Below, piece after piece: positions 47,131 to 59,360 of a DNA stretch of 64,000 nt. The stretch spans positions 809,120 through 873,119 of the forward strand of contig PDUO01000024.1 of NCBI GenBank assembly GCA_003008705.1, given 5' to 3'. The notes under the pieces were generated by a model. It was not told the origin of the DNA. It saw only the letters and a program-made list of their open reading frames with translations, and did no database searches. Source of the DNA: Pezicula radicicola. Lineage: Eukaryota > Ascomycota > Leotiomycetes > Helotiales > Dermateaceae. Positions within the stretch are counted from its first letter, which is position 1, and each line of letters starts with the position of its first letter. Both the position numbers and the translations under genes were made by a program.

Positions 47131-48582
47131 GCGCAACCGACTCATCCAGTTCATTGACAATGAAGACATTCGTCATCGTGTCGTTTCGGCCTATTCAGTC
47201 AACACGCTTGCTGACGGCCGGCCTCTCCTTGCTCTTGACAAACCAGGTCCGGAATTGGCTAGTAGTGGGCTCACAGGTGATACTAAGAACCTAGTGGTAG
47301 TCCGGCATGGCGTGCAAGACTCCTAGGAGATGCAGGTTATATCCAAGCAAGAGGTAAATAAGATGCTTGCGACGGAAACTGGAGCAAAATTGTGAGGATA
47401 ATTCATTGTAGAACAAGTAAAGTTTGCTTTTGCGTATATGGTTCCCTAGCTATGTCACGTAATATGAATACTAGGTCCTCTTATTGTTATTATCGTTTGT
47501 AAAGTTGTACACATTGTACTTATGTCTACATCTATTCTCACCTGAATAGTTTATGGACTTTTTTATTGTGCTTATGAGCTTTCCAAGAAGTTGCACAGCA
47601 CATTGTGCAACTCGTAATTTAGCCTTTCTCTATTCGCTCTCATTTTCGTCAGCTCAGAGACTACTCCGCCGCGGAGTTATCTTCTAGTTAGTCTGAAGTC
47701 AGATTTGCTGGAGAGTGATAGCAATGACCTAAAGTCTAAAACCTTGTCTGCCCTTCGCTTCGGAGTTGTAAGTCTGGGTTTTCCTTAGAATAACTAGCAG
47801 TTGTATTTTGATGTAGAACACTAAGCTTGTTGATAGTTTTGTCTTTGTCTTTTGGAGTTTTAGTGATTTTCATTTCTTCACGAGAACGTAAGGCGAGAAA
47901 GGGGCTTAAGCGAGGGCGTTGGTGGCGATGCGACTTTAATGGTGTTTAAGTTAGATTAAGACTGAAATAGTGACAGAGTTCAAGTTTTAGTATTGGTAAA
48001 ATTATGGAAATTGCTTGTCATCTATTTTCTGTTAAGTCATCGATAGCGGCTTAAGTAAAGGCCCGGGAGGAAGGACATCAAGTATAGAGACTGAATGCAT
48101 CTAAAGAAAACTATAAGAAGAATTGGTAAATAAAAAGAAGGAAACAAAAGGACTTGAAATCGTTATCCAATCGGCCACTCCCTTTGAGATATAAACTAAG
48201 ATTAGATCCTGCAGGACTAGGATCCTCTATAGATTAGCCATGAACTTTAGACATATAACTTGCGATGGCCATCCAACTCACCCTTAGAATGCGACCTCTA
48301 GCCCTGAGTTACGGTAGCGCTGCTTGCCTTTTTAGATGACTATAACATCCTGTTCTGAAACACTGCTTGGCTCGAGAAAAATACGGCAGAGTCTGTGAAA
48401 CGAAGAGCAGGGCGAACGAGGTGGCAAAAATGACACGTCGGGCTGTCATGTGCAGCCTAGCCCTCACGAGTCACCGCCCCAACCTCTAGATAAGACAATT
48501 ACATCCCTTACATTGAAAGATATGCCACCTAATACCTCCCCTTCCCTACAAATCACGCTGAAATCATTTACTATTCTCCATC
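47131..48582. other. G+C-intermediate spacer
   Basis: No supported gene. 47111-47326 is open on the plus strand with no known motif. The right end holds the promoter of the small gene at 48583. Confidence 0.4.
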
Positions 48583-48928
48583 ATGCCCTCATCTGAAGAG
48601 ATTGATCTCCAAGGCATCTTCCCCGAGAACTATAACCTGCCATCCACACACGTCGTCGAAGCAATTAAAGATCGGTACATAAAAGCTCGAATACTGCATG
48701 ATTTCTTGAACGAAAAGTTCCCCGGCGATGCGACAATGGAGGTAAGTGGTGAATACCATTTTGTACGTGTTGATTCTGATGCCTGTGTAGTCGAGATTAT
48801 CGTTCCATGTTTACATTGCGCCGAGAAAGTTGACACAGAAGGAGATACGGAGGCTTCAGGACAAGAATAGGGCGGAGGATGAGAAGACAAAGCGAGAGAA
48901 AGATGCGAAACGCAAAGGATCAACGTGA
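48583..48928 (+). CDS. Small basic unknown protein (98 aa when spliced)
   Basis: Exon 1 48583-48741 gives MPSSEEIDLQGIFPENYNL then HVVEAIKDRYIKARILHDFLNEKFPGDATME. A canonical 49-nt intron (GTAAGT...TGTGTAG) leads to exon 2 48791-48928: SRLSFHVYIAPRKLTQKEIRR, then a Lys/Glu/Arg-rich helical tail DEKTKREKDAKRKGST. Read without splicing, the same start gives a 95-aa acidic tail ending EASGQE at 48870. Splice signals and tail composition favour the spliced form, but retention would also give a stable frame. I do not recognise the family. The tail looks like a coiled or nucleic-acid-binding helix. Confidence 0.5.
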
Positions 48929-49287
48929 CACTGGCGGATAGTAAGGATTAGGGGCCAAAGGGAGGTGTGCGAAACCTGGATCGAAAGTTATTGCATCATT
49001 TAGAGAAAGAGCAGGCAGTTATCTCACTTCGAAGAAAAGAAATTAATTACAAATAAAATAACAGACTATCTTCTGATCAATATGCCTATCGTTTCGCCCG
49101 TACTGTGTTATGCTGCGGCTTGGTGGTGGCTGTGCTGCCGTGTAGCATTCAGCTTCAGTCTTACCTACAACCTGGAGGCTGAACATGAAGGCTTGTTGGT
49201 CTTGGCGGGCTTAGGAGTCTCTAGTTGCCGCCTCGTACAATTCTGTATAAATCTATTGTTGTTCAGTTTATCTTTGAAACTGTAAAT
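48929..49287. other. Short spacer and presumed CorA-like promoter
   Basis: No gene supported. A hydrophobic plus frame (49082-49285) is rejected elsewhere. Confidence 0.4.
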
Positions 49288-51076
49288 ATGTCAGAAAGGG
49301 ACTCGATTGTATCTGCCGTTAGAATTCAGCCCCAGTGGCCGATCACTGGACGGAAGGCTCTTTGCCTTGCCGATGCTGAAACAATGCACGAAGAAATCGA
49401 GCGTGAGCAGGAAAGATTGTTTGTGGATGACGACGAAAACAACATCACAGTCATCGAGATCAAGCACGGCAGTATGAACCCTTTGAACGTTTGATCGGGA
49501 AACAAAACTGATGGTCTCCTAGAGAACGTATGTCGGACCTTCACAGAATTGAATGATATTCGAGACTTTTGTAGAGATGACAGAGAAGATGGAATGATAA
49601 GAATATTGTAAGTGGCCTGATGTAGGACAGAAAATACTAGCTTTGAGTCGAGATAATAAGTATCGTCTAGATTAATACCACAGATCACATCATGGGGGGA
49701 ACTGAAGATATCCTGGACTGCGTTCCAGTTGGTACTCGGAACCTTCGATATTTCACCTGACATTTGGACCATGGCAAAATTATTTGGCTCCAGAACGAGC
49801 GCTGAGCAGGAGTCTGATGGTGGATTAAGCGAAATGTCTTGGGATGAGAACTTGCAATCACTCGGTTCGTGCTAGCTGCTTCTTCCTTCAATCCTCTACA
49901 TATTGCTAAGAAATCTCCACGATTAGGACTCTCGTATTGTCTAAAATATGCAGCAGAACATGGACGACCCGATTGCTATGATCCTTGGTCGTTGCGACAA
50001 ACAGGGGTTCATCATGCATTCCACCAGAGGACGACCGAAAACACATTCGTGATCCTCAATCCGAGTGAACCACTCCGAAATCGTCTTGAAAACGTACAAG
50101 GTGATATCACTCCCCACGATATACATCGCATTATAATGCATGCTGCGACAGTGCAGTGGAGTACGTATATTGATTATCTCGAAGGCCAATGTGACGATCT
50201 CGTAGGTCTTTCATCGCATAACCCCTAATGCTTTAGACTTGATTTCCTGCTAAATCTAATCTGCAAAATAGGGTAAGAAAGCTATCCTATCAAATACTAC
50301 CACAAGACAAAAAGCCATAGCGAGCTGGGGCCTCGAAGTTCAATTCCAAGACACTCAACGAATCCAGAGACTTCAAGATATCATCCTTCGAGCTTCCCAC
50401 ATGATCAATCTTAATCTTAGTATCTTAACCGAGATATTAAATCCCACATCATTGCTGAGCTCAACAATTCCACCTTCCAAAAGCAATCAGGCCAGCATTT
50501 CTTCGCTCTCTGCCCAGACACAAGTGCGAAAGTTGCGGCTCGAGAGCTTGTTAAGACGATTAGATGGAATATCAACTCTTGTAGGTCATATTCAAATTGT
50601 TTCGCATCAGAATTTAGTCTTACCATATATAGGTACGCAGTATTCTAGACGCTTTAGCCTCCCAGGCATTACAAGCGAGCAGTCGAACAACAGCGGAACT
50701 TGCTGGGCTGGCACGCGAAGACTCAAAGATGAATGTCGTATCTGCCAAAAAGGCAACTCAAGATGGAAGAACGTTGAAGACTATTACTATTCTGACTTTG
50801 ATCTACCTGCCTGCAAGTTTTGTCGCGGTAAGTTATCATGATACTTCTATTTGTGTTGTAGGAACTAAAGCTCTCCAGACACTCTTGGGTACTCAATATA
50901 TCCACGTAGACTCAATACAAGGTCAAATTACCTTCTCAGTTGCTAGCGAAATGTGGATTTTCGGTATCTTGACGGTTATTTTACTTTTGATGACTCTTGG
51001 GACATGGTTATACTTCGAATGGCGGAATCGAGTACTTGATAGGGCTGCTGCTACGAAAGAGAAGTCGATAATATAG
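49288..51076 (+). CDS. CorA-like fungal membrane protein
   Basis: A 479-aa protein from seven exons (49288-49471, 49523-49607, 49671-49864, 49927-50201, 50272-50580, 50633-50827, 50879-51076), all GT-AG and phase-consistent. The soluble N-part has SWGELKISWTAFQLVLGTFDISP, GLSYCLKYAAEHGRP, WSLRQTGVHHAF, FVILNPSEP and WSTYIDYLEGQ, a pattern common to this fungal group. A long helical stretch follows (residues ~250-380). SKMNVVSAKKATQDGRTLKTITILTLIYLPASFVATLLG then gives the first C-terminal membrane helix, and MWIFGILTVILLLMTLGTWLYFEWR the second. Divalent cation transport is the family assumption, but the CorA GMN motif is not evident. It converges with the kinase, stops 208 bp apart. Confidence 0.87.
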
Positions 51077-51284
51077 CATAGCTTTGAATATAGTTATAAT
51101 GATCTTTACTGTACATCTTAATTTCCCGCCGGAAACATATGCAATGATCCTTAACATCCCCAATTCATCAGGGAGTAACAAAGCGGGATATTTTAGTTGG
51201 GTCGCCCTTGATCAGAGTCTGCCACCGGGCCTTCTGCCTCCTGAACAACTTGTAAAAATTGTGAGCATCTAATCATATTAAGGG

Positions 51285-54260
51285 TTAGTAATCCTCTAAA
51301 AGTTTACATATACGTTGGTACATGTGCATACCTTGGTAACGAGCGAACTCTACCCCGAGCGACTTGCAAGAAAACCTATTCTTACTCTCTATGTCGCAAA
51401 GCACATCAAGGGACATTGGGATTGCCGCCGGTTCTGTTATTTCGCCACAACTCTTTCTCATCAAACTAGAGACTTCAAAAATCTCGCATTGTTTTATGTC
51501 CATGGGCTCAAAAGTCAAAGTATATGAAGTGTCGTCGTCGGTTCGTTCTTTTATCGCTCCTTCTCTTGTAACTATACTACCATTAGACAGGCTCTCATAA
51601 TAAAGTAGAGGACATAAAGTGCGATGCTCACATGGCATTATTATGGTACGATCCTTGCAATATATCACCACTCGTCCCAATGGGATAGATTTCTCTCGCG
51701 CAGATTCGCGATCTAACCGAGGAAGATTGTTCTCTAACCCGTGTGAAACCGTCAATTTATCCTACCAGATGTTAGCATTATTCACAAGTATTCTTGCAAG
51801 CGACCTCATGCGCATACCAGATCAAGTTCATTGCTCCGTTTCTCTACCCACAGTTCAATCCAAAGAGGAATTATCTCTCTTTGGGCCTGCATTATTTGGT
51901 CCGGATCTCCGGACTTACGGGGAAACAAAGCTTCCTTTAACTTGAGTTTTTTCTCATTTAGCAAGTCCTTTAGTGGGACGGGCGTTTTCATTGATAAATG
52001 CGTCACTCTGTATCTGTTTCAATTCATCACAATTAGCAAGAGAACTACGAGGAGTACGATGTAGCCACATACCTTCTCGAGACCTCATGGCTGATCAAGG
52101 CAGCTTGAAGGCTACGAGCATCTATAGCGACAAGCTGTTAGCAGAGTATCCATAGTCTTCTACTGTTCTGTGCTTCTCACAATTCTCGTCATCCACCACA
52201 ATAAAGGCATCGCTCAAGCTATGTCTGAAGCCATCTTGGACTGATCCGAATCCAAAAGCAAAGTAATTGGCGTCAACCTCATCTGCATTTTTGTCTTGGA
52301 ATAATGGGACCACGGACAACTCTTGGCGTTGATCTGACACATAGTAAGCTACTGTTCTCCTCATTGTTCAGAAGACTACCTACGACGGGCATGGCGAATA
52401 TGATTACCCGCGAAGATGCGGAGACTACCTCTGTCGCTCTCTAGTATGAAAAAGGAGCTCTGTTCAGAGTGACGTGAGAGACCATCAGGAAAAATTTGAA
52501 TAGATCTTGAACACTGTTAGCAAAACAAAGATTGATTATATGTTATTAGTCGGAGCGTACTTGAAGTCGACCAAGATAGTTTCGTCAGGTGTCTTTAGTG
52601 CCATTGCCGTCTCCTCTGTAGGCCCCAAAATTGTTTTCTTGAATATCTCGCGCATTTTGACTAAAACCTTGTCAATTGTCTTCCGATTCCTCCAGTGAGG
52701 TTCAAGCATCTGTCGACTAAGTTTGACAAGCGGCCAGACGAATTGCTCCCGTTCGGACTCCTGTAAGTCTTGGTCTTGTACGAGTCCGTCCAACCACTGT
52801 GAAATTTCAGGCTTTAAAACAGCGGCCTCATTTTTACCAAAATAGAATCTGGAATTGTCATAATCTGACCCTCTAGTCCTCCTGACGTTATCTAGGCCGG
52901 TTCGCGCATCCGTCAACCCATCAATTCCTCTCATAGCAAACGCCAAGATTTCCAGCACAATGATCGCGAGAGACCATACATCATACACACTGTTCGCACC
53001 ATCCCCATCGTATTCGGGGGGCGCATATGCATCAGTGCCGCATGGTTCAATCAATCTGGACATATTACTTGAGTTTCCCGGACTAACATCCTCGAACTCA
53101 CTCTGTCCGAAGTCGCTAATTCTAAGGATGTCCTTACGTGGCATTCCAGGAGCACGTTCGACAAAAACGAGGACGTTTTGCGGTTTCAAGTCGAGGTGAT
53201 ATATTTTAAGAAGCTTATTTCCAGGCCCATCAATAGGGTTCTCAAAATTGATTAGCTTGCTGAGCGCTTCTGTAATCCCAAGCACCTGCTCCCACAATGG
53301 GTTCTGGGAGACCTGTCTCGTTCGTGGAGCAAATCCCTTACGGAGGTAGTCCTGCAGGTTGGATGTGGCGTAGGGAAAAAGTATGTTGAACCTCTTACCT
53401 AGCTGGTAGGTATGTTTAATGTGGATCAGATGAGGATGTCTAAGTTGGTCAATGAGCTCCAGATTGGTTCTCTCTTTGAGAAAAGCAATGACTCCCGAGT
53501 TTTTGTACTCCTTCCTAGCGAAGGTGACGTATCCTAAGCGAGACGAACCACTATCAACAGGCTGGATAAAGTCAGAATCTATTCTTCGAAAGCTATTGGC
53601 GTGACTTGCCCCAAGAAACTTTCGAGAGCAGTATCCGCGGTGTACTTCCACTTTGTATACCTTCCCATATGCACCTTCGTTGATCCATTCTTCTTTGAGG
53701 TATGGCATTATAATTCTGTCATGGTACTTCTGAAAGGTGCCTTCGTTATCGAATTTAGGGACTGAGAAACGCCATTTATTATCTTCAAACTCCTCAAGAA
53801 GAGTCTCCATTTGTCTTCCTGGCGGAAGATGAGCGAATAAGCGATCTGCTAAGTCGTACTCTGTAAAAAAGCGAGGGCAAGGTACTCTGCCATCTTCATA
53901 TTCGCTCAGAAAACATCCCATCAGCAGCGGGTATCTGAGGTATACAAGCAAGGCAAAAAGATTGAGTGAAGAATCTGTTCCAATGAGTCTCGCTGCGTCC
54001 TTGTCACTTAGCTGCACCTCCGGCCTATTTCTTAGGTGACCTCTGCATTCTGGACATCCGGGAGAGCCAATGTGATGATTTAAGATCTTTCTGACTTCAT
54101 CAGGCGTGAGAATTTCCTTTAGAGCTGTTGTTGGGAAGAATTTTCTACTCAATTGTATCATTCTCCCTGCTGGTAGCATAGTACTTCGGATTTTATCCCC
54201 GATAGTATGGATATCCATGTGATTACATTGGCTGAGCCGTGATGAATCAAGTGTCGCCAT
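51285..54260 (-). CDS. Divergent protein kinase with a unique C-terminal extension
   Basis: An 896-aa protein from six exons (54260-52561, 52505-52408, 52351-52181, 52121-52073, 52013-51818, 51761-51285), all phase-consistent. Residues 1-190 are helical with CPECRGH. The kinase domain has the Gly loop NEGAYGKVYK (~195-203), a Lys in FARKEYKN (~250), the catalytic HLDLKPQN (355-362, Leu where Arg is usual), DFG in ISDFGQSEF (~383-385) and APPEYDG (~413). So the ATP-Mg and catalytic residues are present. The ~320-residue C-terminal part (FFILESDRGSLRIFA, FVVDD-like, ALISHEVSRRYRVTHLSM, IIMPCEHRTLCPLLYYE) matches no domain I recognise. Such kinases occur in fungal accessory regions near HET and NLR genes; the target is unknown. 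Confidence 0.85.
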
Positions 54261-54888
54261 CGAATAATAGGTGACTCGCAGAAAGTGATAATAGGATCAA
54301 GGGGGTATCTACTTTAACAATTGCTAGGAATTAGCTGAATATTTGCAATGGATATAGTTCTCTGTTTAATTGAACAGGGCCTTTAGAATCTTACTCGTAT
54401 CGGGTCAAACATGCGTATCACAGAGCCTTTGCATACGACTCGTCACAATCTGCACGGCATATGCGAACTACATGCGAACCAAGTCCAAGTGCGGCTGCAG
54501 ACTGTAAGAGCTGAATCTAAGACATTCTTGTGCAATCATGAGTAACAACCTCGTACCTCGCCCTCTTTAGTTGGAACATGAGTTGCAGCCTACAGACGGT
54601 CGACTAAAAGCACTGGTTCAAATCCAAGGCTGTGTTTCGACTCACCGAAAGTTGTCGCATGCGGAATGCGTTCTTGTCTGCAAGGAGGCAATCGGGCTGG
54701 AGATTATGCCTCGTCGCTGGTGAGATGCGCCCGACGAGGCAATGGTGAGGCTCGTCAGCTTTCCGGATCTTTCCATGCCGAAATGTGTCTTCTCTGTAGC
54801 CTTAAATGCACTCTTTGTACGATGGATTCTGTTCACCTAGTTGCGCCTATTCCTTCTTCGCTAGTTCTCCAACATTACAGCGACAAAC
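54261..54888. promoter_or_regulatory. Divergent promoter between kinase and permease
   Basis: 628 bp between divergent start codons. The dinucleotide mix is normal. A GGTTCAAATCC box at ~54611 was examined as a tRNA T-arm and rejected. Confidence 0.4.
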
Positions 54889-57129
54889 ATGAGTTCCGCG
54901 GATTATCTTACCACACCTAGCCGTCAACGAGAGCGACCTTCTCGCCAGACCTCGCAATCCTCGGTTGTTTCCCATCGTTTCGCAGTCAATTCGAGTGCTC
55001 CTCGATCGCTTCCTGTTCCAGGGCGCGGCGACTCTCGATACCAGCCCCGAAATCCTGACTTGGACGCAAGCACAGAACTCTCAACGGTCGAGCCCTCACA
55101 TCGAAGAGGCTTTTCATCCCGCCAGGACAATCAACGCTCAGCGCGAGATGGTGTGGACTTTGAGGATGAATTCGAGAGGGCGGCAGGCAACTCTCCGAAA
55201 TCTATAAAGGATAGGGAGGAAGAGGAAGACGACGGTGCAAGCATCAGGACCCAGCGAACGCGCCTAGAGAGAAGAGACCTTTCCATGTTCGACGTTGCTG
55301 CACTGATCATCAACAAAATGATTGGTACAGGCATCTTCACAACTCCCGGTTTGGTGCTAAGCCTTACTGCAAACAAAAAAGTTAGCATAATCCTGTGGCT
55401 CGTTGGGGGCATCTGGTCCTTCCTAAGGTAGTGCTCGCTCCTTCTAAAATCCATGTTGCACTCCCCACAAAGCTCACAATCTTTTAGTATACTGATCTAT
55501 GTCGAATTTGGAACCGCGTTCCCATTCAATGGAGGAGAGCTCATATATGTAAGTTTCTGTATCTTGGGTCGGACTTATAGCCTATAGGTACACATTTATT
55601 AACTAGAAATAGCTCGATGAGGTGTTCCGACGACCAGACTTGTATGCCACAGTCTTGTTCTCGACATTCTTCATCGTGCTCGCAAATACCACTGGCAATG
55701 CTCTGCAATTTGCAAAGCACATTCTGCTCGCTGCAAGCCCGGAGATCAAAAAGACCGAGGATTTGGACCACCGATTAATTACTCTCTTCGCGATTCTGGT
55801 GCTCACGGTCGTTTGTTTGATACACTACTTCTCCCGAAACTCCGGTCTTCTTCTCAATCTTCTTTTCGCGGCCTACAAGATTGTTCTGATAGTCGTGTTC
55901 ATCATCGCGGGCGGGATCGCCTACCGAAATGCGACAGATCGAAAAAGTGATTGGAACGACCAGCCAGTTGCTAAAAAGGACGCACTTGCAGCCTTGATTT
56001 ATATAATATATAGCTACCAGGGTTGGGAGAACGCGAATTATGTAGGTGCAGATGGTCACGACTTTTCCATTCACGTGTGTTTCACTAAAGTCGTCGCTGA
56101 CTCTTTCAGGTCGGCGGAGAACTGAGAATCGCGAGATCGGACCTGAAATGGGGTGCCTTTATGGCCGTGGGTACCGTGATAACACTCTATACTCTTGTTA
56201 CTATGGCATACGCCCTGGCCTGCCCCTTTTCAGACTTGGTTAATGAAGACTTAGGAATCGTTACCCACTTCGCTCCAGCAGTGAGCTTTCTCTTCACCTC
56301 TCACTTAAAGTACTTTGCTGACCGTAGTTATTTGCAGGTATTTAAAGGTAGCACTGGATGGGTAAAGGTGTGCATCGCTCTTTCTGCGTTTGGTAATCTG
56401 GTCGCCGTGGTCTATACATCCTCCAAAGTCAAACAGCAAATCGCACGCCAATGTGTGATTCCATTCTTTAGATTTTTCAGCAAGGAGGATACACAATTCG
56501 AGACACCAGTGGGAGCACTGATTTTGCATTGGGTATTTGCACTCATTTGGATCATTGCAACTCCGAATACAGCCGGTGGCTATGGCTTTGCCATCGGTAT
56601 CTTCATGTACGGACAATTGTTCGTTGCGCTTTGCATGGGAGTCGCCTTCTTTTTTCTTCGCCGCACATATGAAGGACGAGGGTCACGCAAGACGCCTGAA
56701 AATGCAGCATCGAAAGTTTGGAAGCCTGTCATCTTTACAAAAAGCGATTGGTTTGGGTATCCCGTCGCCGGTCTATTCATCGGCATGAACATGATGGTAC
56801 TTGTCGAGAGTGCCCGAGGGTCGATGCAACCACCTCGTTGGTTGTGGCCCATCATATTCTTTGGTACTCTATTCCTGGCTTCAGTCTACTGGGCGACCAT
56901 ACGAATCACTGCTCGCGTATCGAACAAGAAAAGTCCTCTAGAGATCAGAATCGTCAAGAATGTTCGTGGTGGGCATACTGGGACGATCGATGACCAACCA
57001 GCATTGAAGCAGGCTAAGTTAGAAGGAAATAACCGCATAGTTGTATATGAACTCCATGGCAAGGCAAAGAATCTTGGCGATTCGATAAATGTGTGGAGTT
57101 ACAAACTGTATAAGCTTATTGCTCGCTGA
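54889..57129 (+). CDS. High-affinity methionine permease-like amino acid transporter (MUP1/LAT type)
   Basis: 663 aa from five exons (54889-55427, 55488-55548, 55613-56041, 56110-56280, 56338-57129), phase-consistent. The first ~130 residues are a Ser/Arg/Pro-rich cytosolic tail. TM1 follows: DVAALIINKMIGTGIFTTPGLVL, with the GTGIF substrate-loop motif of APC transporters. Then come YVEFGTAFPFNGGELIYLDEVFRRP, NTTGNALQFAKH, YSYQGWENANYV and VGGELRIARSDL, IALSAFGNLVAVVYTSSKV and further helices, about 12 in all. LAT/MUP-type carriers import amino acids, methionine in the best known case, across the plasma membrane; substrate specificity is inferred from family only. The intron at 56281-56337 is 57 nt and in frame, so an isoform retaining it would not be truncated. 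Confidence 0.88.
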
Positions 57130-58648
57130 TGCTTGAGTATTTGTTATTGGACCCATCTATTTAGCGTGCTTATGCTTGTACAAATCGAACAAAGGGATGA
57201 AAATAGTGACGCTCCGGCGGTATAAGCTTAGCAAAGCAATTGCAAAGGGATTTTCCAGCTCAATTATCCCCCAAATATTTGTTGTGGATGGTTGAGCTAC
57301 CTTTTTTTTTAGGGGAGCTTAAACAGTAGCCCACATCGTATCTGTTATCCAACTATGCAATAGGCCAGAATCTCCAAGCCAAGATATAAGATCTTACAAT
57401 AAAGAGTAGTTTTGTGAACGGGGCACCAGAAACGCCAGCACACAACACACAACATAGGTAAAATAGAAAAAATTGATGTGAATCGAGACCAAGAAGGCTG
57501 TAAGATGCTGGTAACGATAGGTTTTAATAAGTCCAAGTTTGAAGTTCCTTGTTAAACATTCTCATGTGTATGTGAAGACGAGTACGATGTATCTGTCTGT
57601 CGGAAGCTTCGGAGTTTTGCTGATGGCAAGCATCTTTTAGAAATAGAACCAGAAATAATTACCCGTACATCTTTCATACTACGACTATCAAGAAAATAGT
57701 CTAGATATCATCTGAACCGAGCCTCACTTAGGTCCCTATTTTTAATGTCTGTCCCAAAAAGTGAAAGGTGACATTACTAAAGCCTACCTCTGTCTTTGGA
57801 TCTATGGGGTTAAATTGACATTGTAGGGAATACTAGTATTATGGCTGCATTAGTAGATTGCATCTGCATCTTGTCGTCTTAACCTTACAAAGCATGCAAA
57901 AAATGAGGTTCCTACGCTAGTACCAATTTTTAAGACAGTTTGGTTTGCCTAAGTTGAGGGTAAGTTGCGACAATAATAATAAATGTTTCAAGTAGCAACA
58001 AAACTGCATTGTCCAGGTGCATTTACGTCTTGATCTATAAACGTGTTCACAAAATGTAGAAAATCAATTTCGTATACCTACTACTACTATCACAAAAGAT
58101 ACTTAGTTTATGCGCCTAAGTTGAGGTTGAGTTGCGACAATAATAATAACGACTATACTGACCTAGGTCATGGAATGGTTACTATTGTAGTGAGGCCTAC
58201 AAGTAAGAAAATAATTACTGTCCCTATACGATACGTTCTATCAATAAAGAAACTGTAAGCTCACATAAACTACATGGTGAAGGTATAAGCACTATTAACA
58301 TAGAGTTCATATGTTTGTGCCTATACTAAAGCTCCATGCTTTTTCGTAGTCATTTGGTGTCCATGACGAAGATTTAGAGACTCAAGCGAGTAGTAGAAGT
58401 TCTTCCGCTACCAACACACATGTACTATGACTACTATCTCAAGCCTAAATTCGGATGAAGGAAGCAAAACGCCCCTTGGACTACTCAGGTATGCTCGGAA
58501 GGTTTATAGAATCCCAATAACACCAAATTTACTCATCCTATTCCTAGACCCACATAAAATTCCGGAATTTCCGTCTTTTCTCATCCCTCATGGCCGTCAC
58601 TTTAGTTTCCATCTTTATTTCCATTGTCTGTTGCAAGATAACCCTACA
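57130..58648. other. Spacer with a 36-bp direct repeat
   Basis: No gene supported. GCCTAAGTTGAGG followed by GAGTTGCGACAATAATAATAA occurs at 57947-57982 and, with a few differences, at 58113-58149. A poly-T run lies at 57303-57311. Confidence 0.5.
57947..58149 (+). repeat. Pair of ~36-bp direct repeats, 166 bp apart
   Basis: The copies share GCCTAAGTTGAGG, then AGTTGCGACAATAATAATAA. AGTTGCGAC also forms the inner end of the mariner TIR at 23.58 kb, so these may be relics of a related element. The repeat sits in the permease-to-unknown gene gap. Confidence 0.6.
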
Positions 58649-59360
58649 TCACGAAAGTAAGAAGTAGATCCGTTCGGCCGTGGATGGAGAATAGCTCGTC
58701 AAGTCCACAGTCATCTTTCGCAAGAATGGAAGATAATGACGGATAGAAGGTCCGAGAGGTGTGATAAAAGTTTCAATGTACGCATACACTTTGAGGCTAA
58801 AGGAGAGCTCTTTGAAGTTTCGTAGCTTGTAGATTGCGCTAAGAATATTGCTGGGTGGTGGTCGAAAACCCATTACAGTAAGATCGCTACCAAATTGTGA
58901 GTAAAGACACAGAGAGGGTAAAAAGTCTGTATTGCACTTACCGCAAGTTTACCAAAGCCTTTGTTACCGTATGCTGTGCCTTCCAACTTTCCAACTCTGA
59001 AATACTGAAGTTGTTTTCTTGATGAAAAACAAAGTAGTGGTTTCGATAGAGGACTTCTAGCGCTTCATGATAGAGCTGTTGGTTTCCTCGAAGGGCGATG
59101 ATCAGTGTTGGAGTCTTGCCATTCCGGACGATAGCCTCCCCAAATACTCTCTCGCGGAGTTTGGGAGGAAGGCGCCTCAGGGTTGAGCTTATGGTATGAA
59201 GTGCTGGTGGGGATGTGCCATTTTGAAGAATCAGATCGATTTCATTGGGATAGTTGGATTCGAGTCGCGCTCTGGCTTCAGGAACATTGGCGCAAATGTC
59301 TTCAAGGATTTCGTAAAGGCGGTGAGGATGGATGTCGCAAGTTGGAAGAGGAGGTTCCAT
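58649..59360 (-). CDS. Unknown 2EXR/F-box-like protein
   Basis: 218 aa from two exons (59360-58942, 58886-58649; GTAAGT...GGTAG intron, phase 2), starting at the first ATG. The sequence RRLPPKLRERVFGEAI followed by TPTLIIALRGNQQLYHEALEVLYRNHYFVF resembles the 2EXR/F-box-like region of fungal proteins that begins LPPELR and later has LYxEALEVFY (inference). It continues LVNLRDLTVMGFRPP, NILSAIYKLRNFKELSFSLK. F-box-type proteins act as substrate receptors for ubiquitin ligases, but this one is short and its partner-binding motif is weak. Confidence 0.65.

Noticed and set aside
49082..49285. 67-aa hydrophobic plus-strand frame
   Set aside because: Composition is low-complexity, and the CorA-like gene start with good exon structure lies immediately after.
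54590..54650. tRNA-like T-arm GGTTCAAATCC
   Set aside because: The stem bases beside the loop do not pair and no acceptor or anticodon arm fits.
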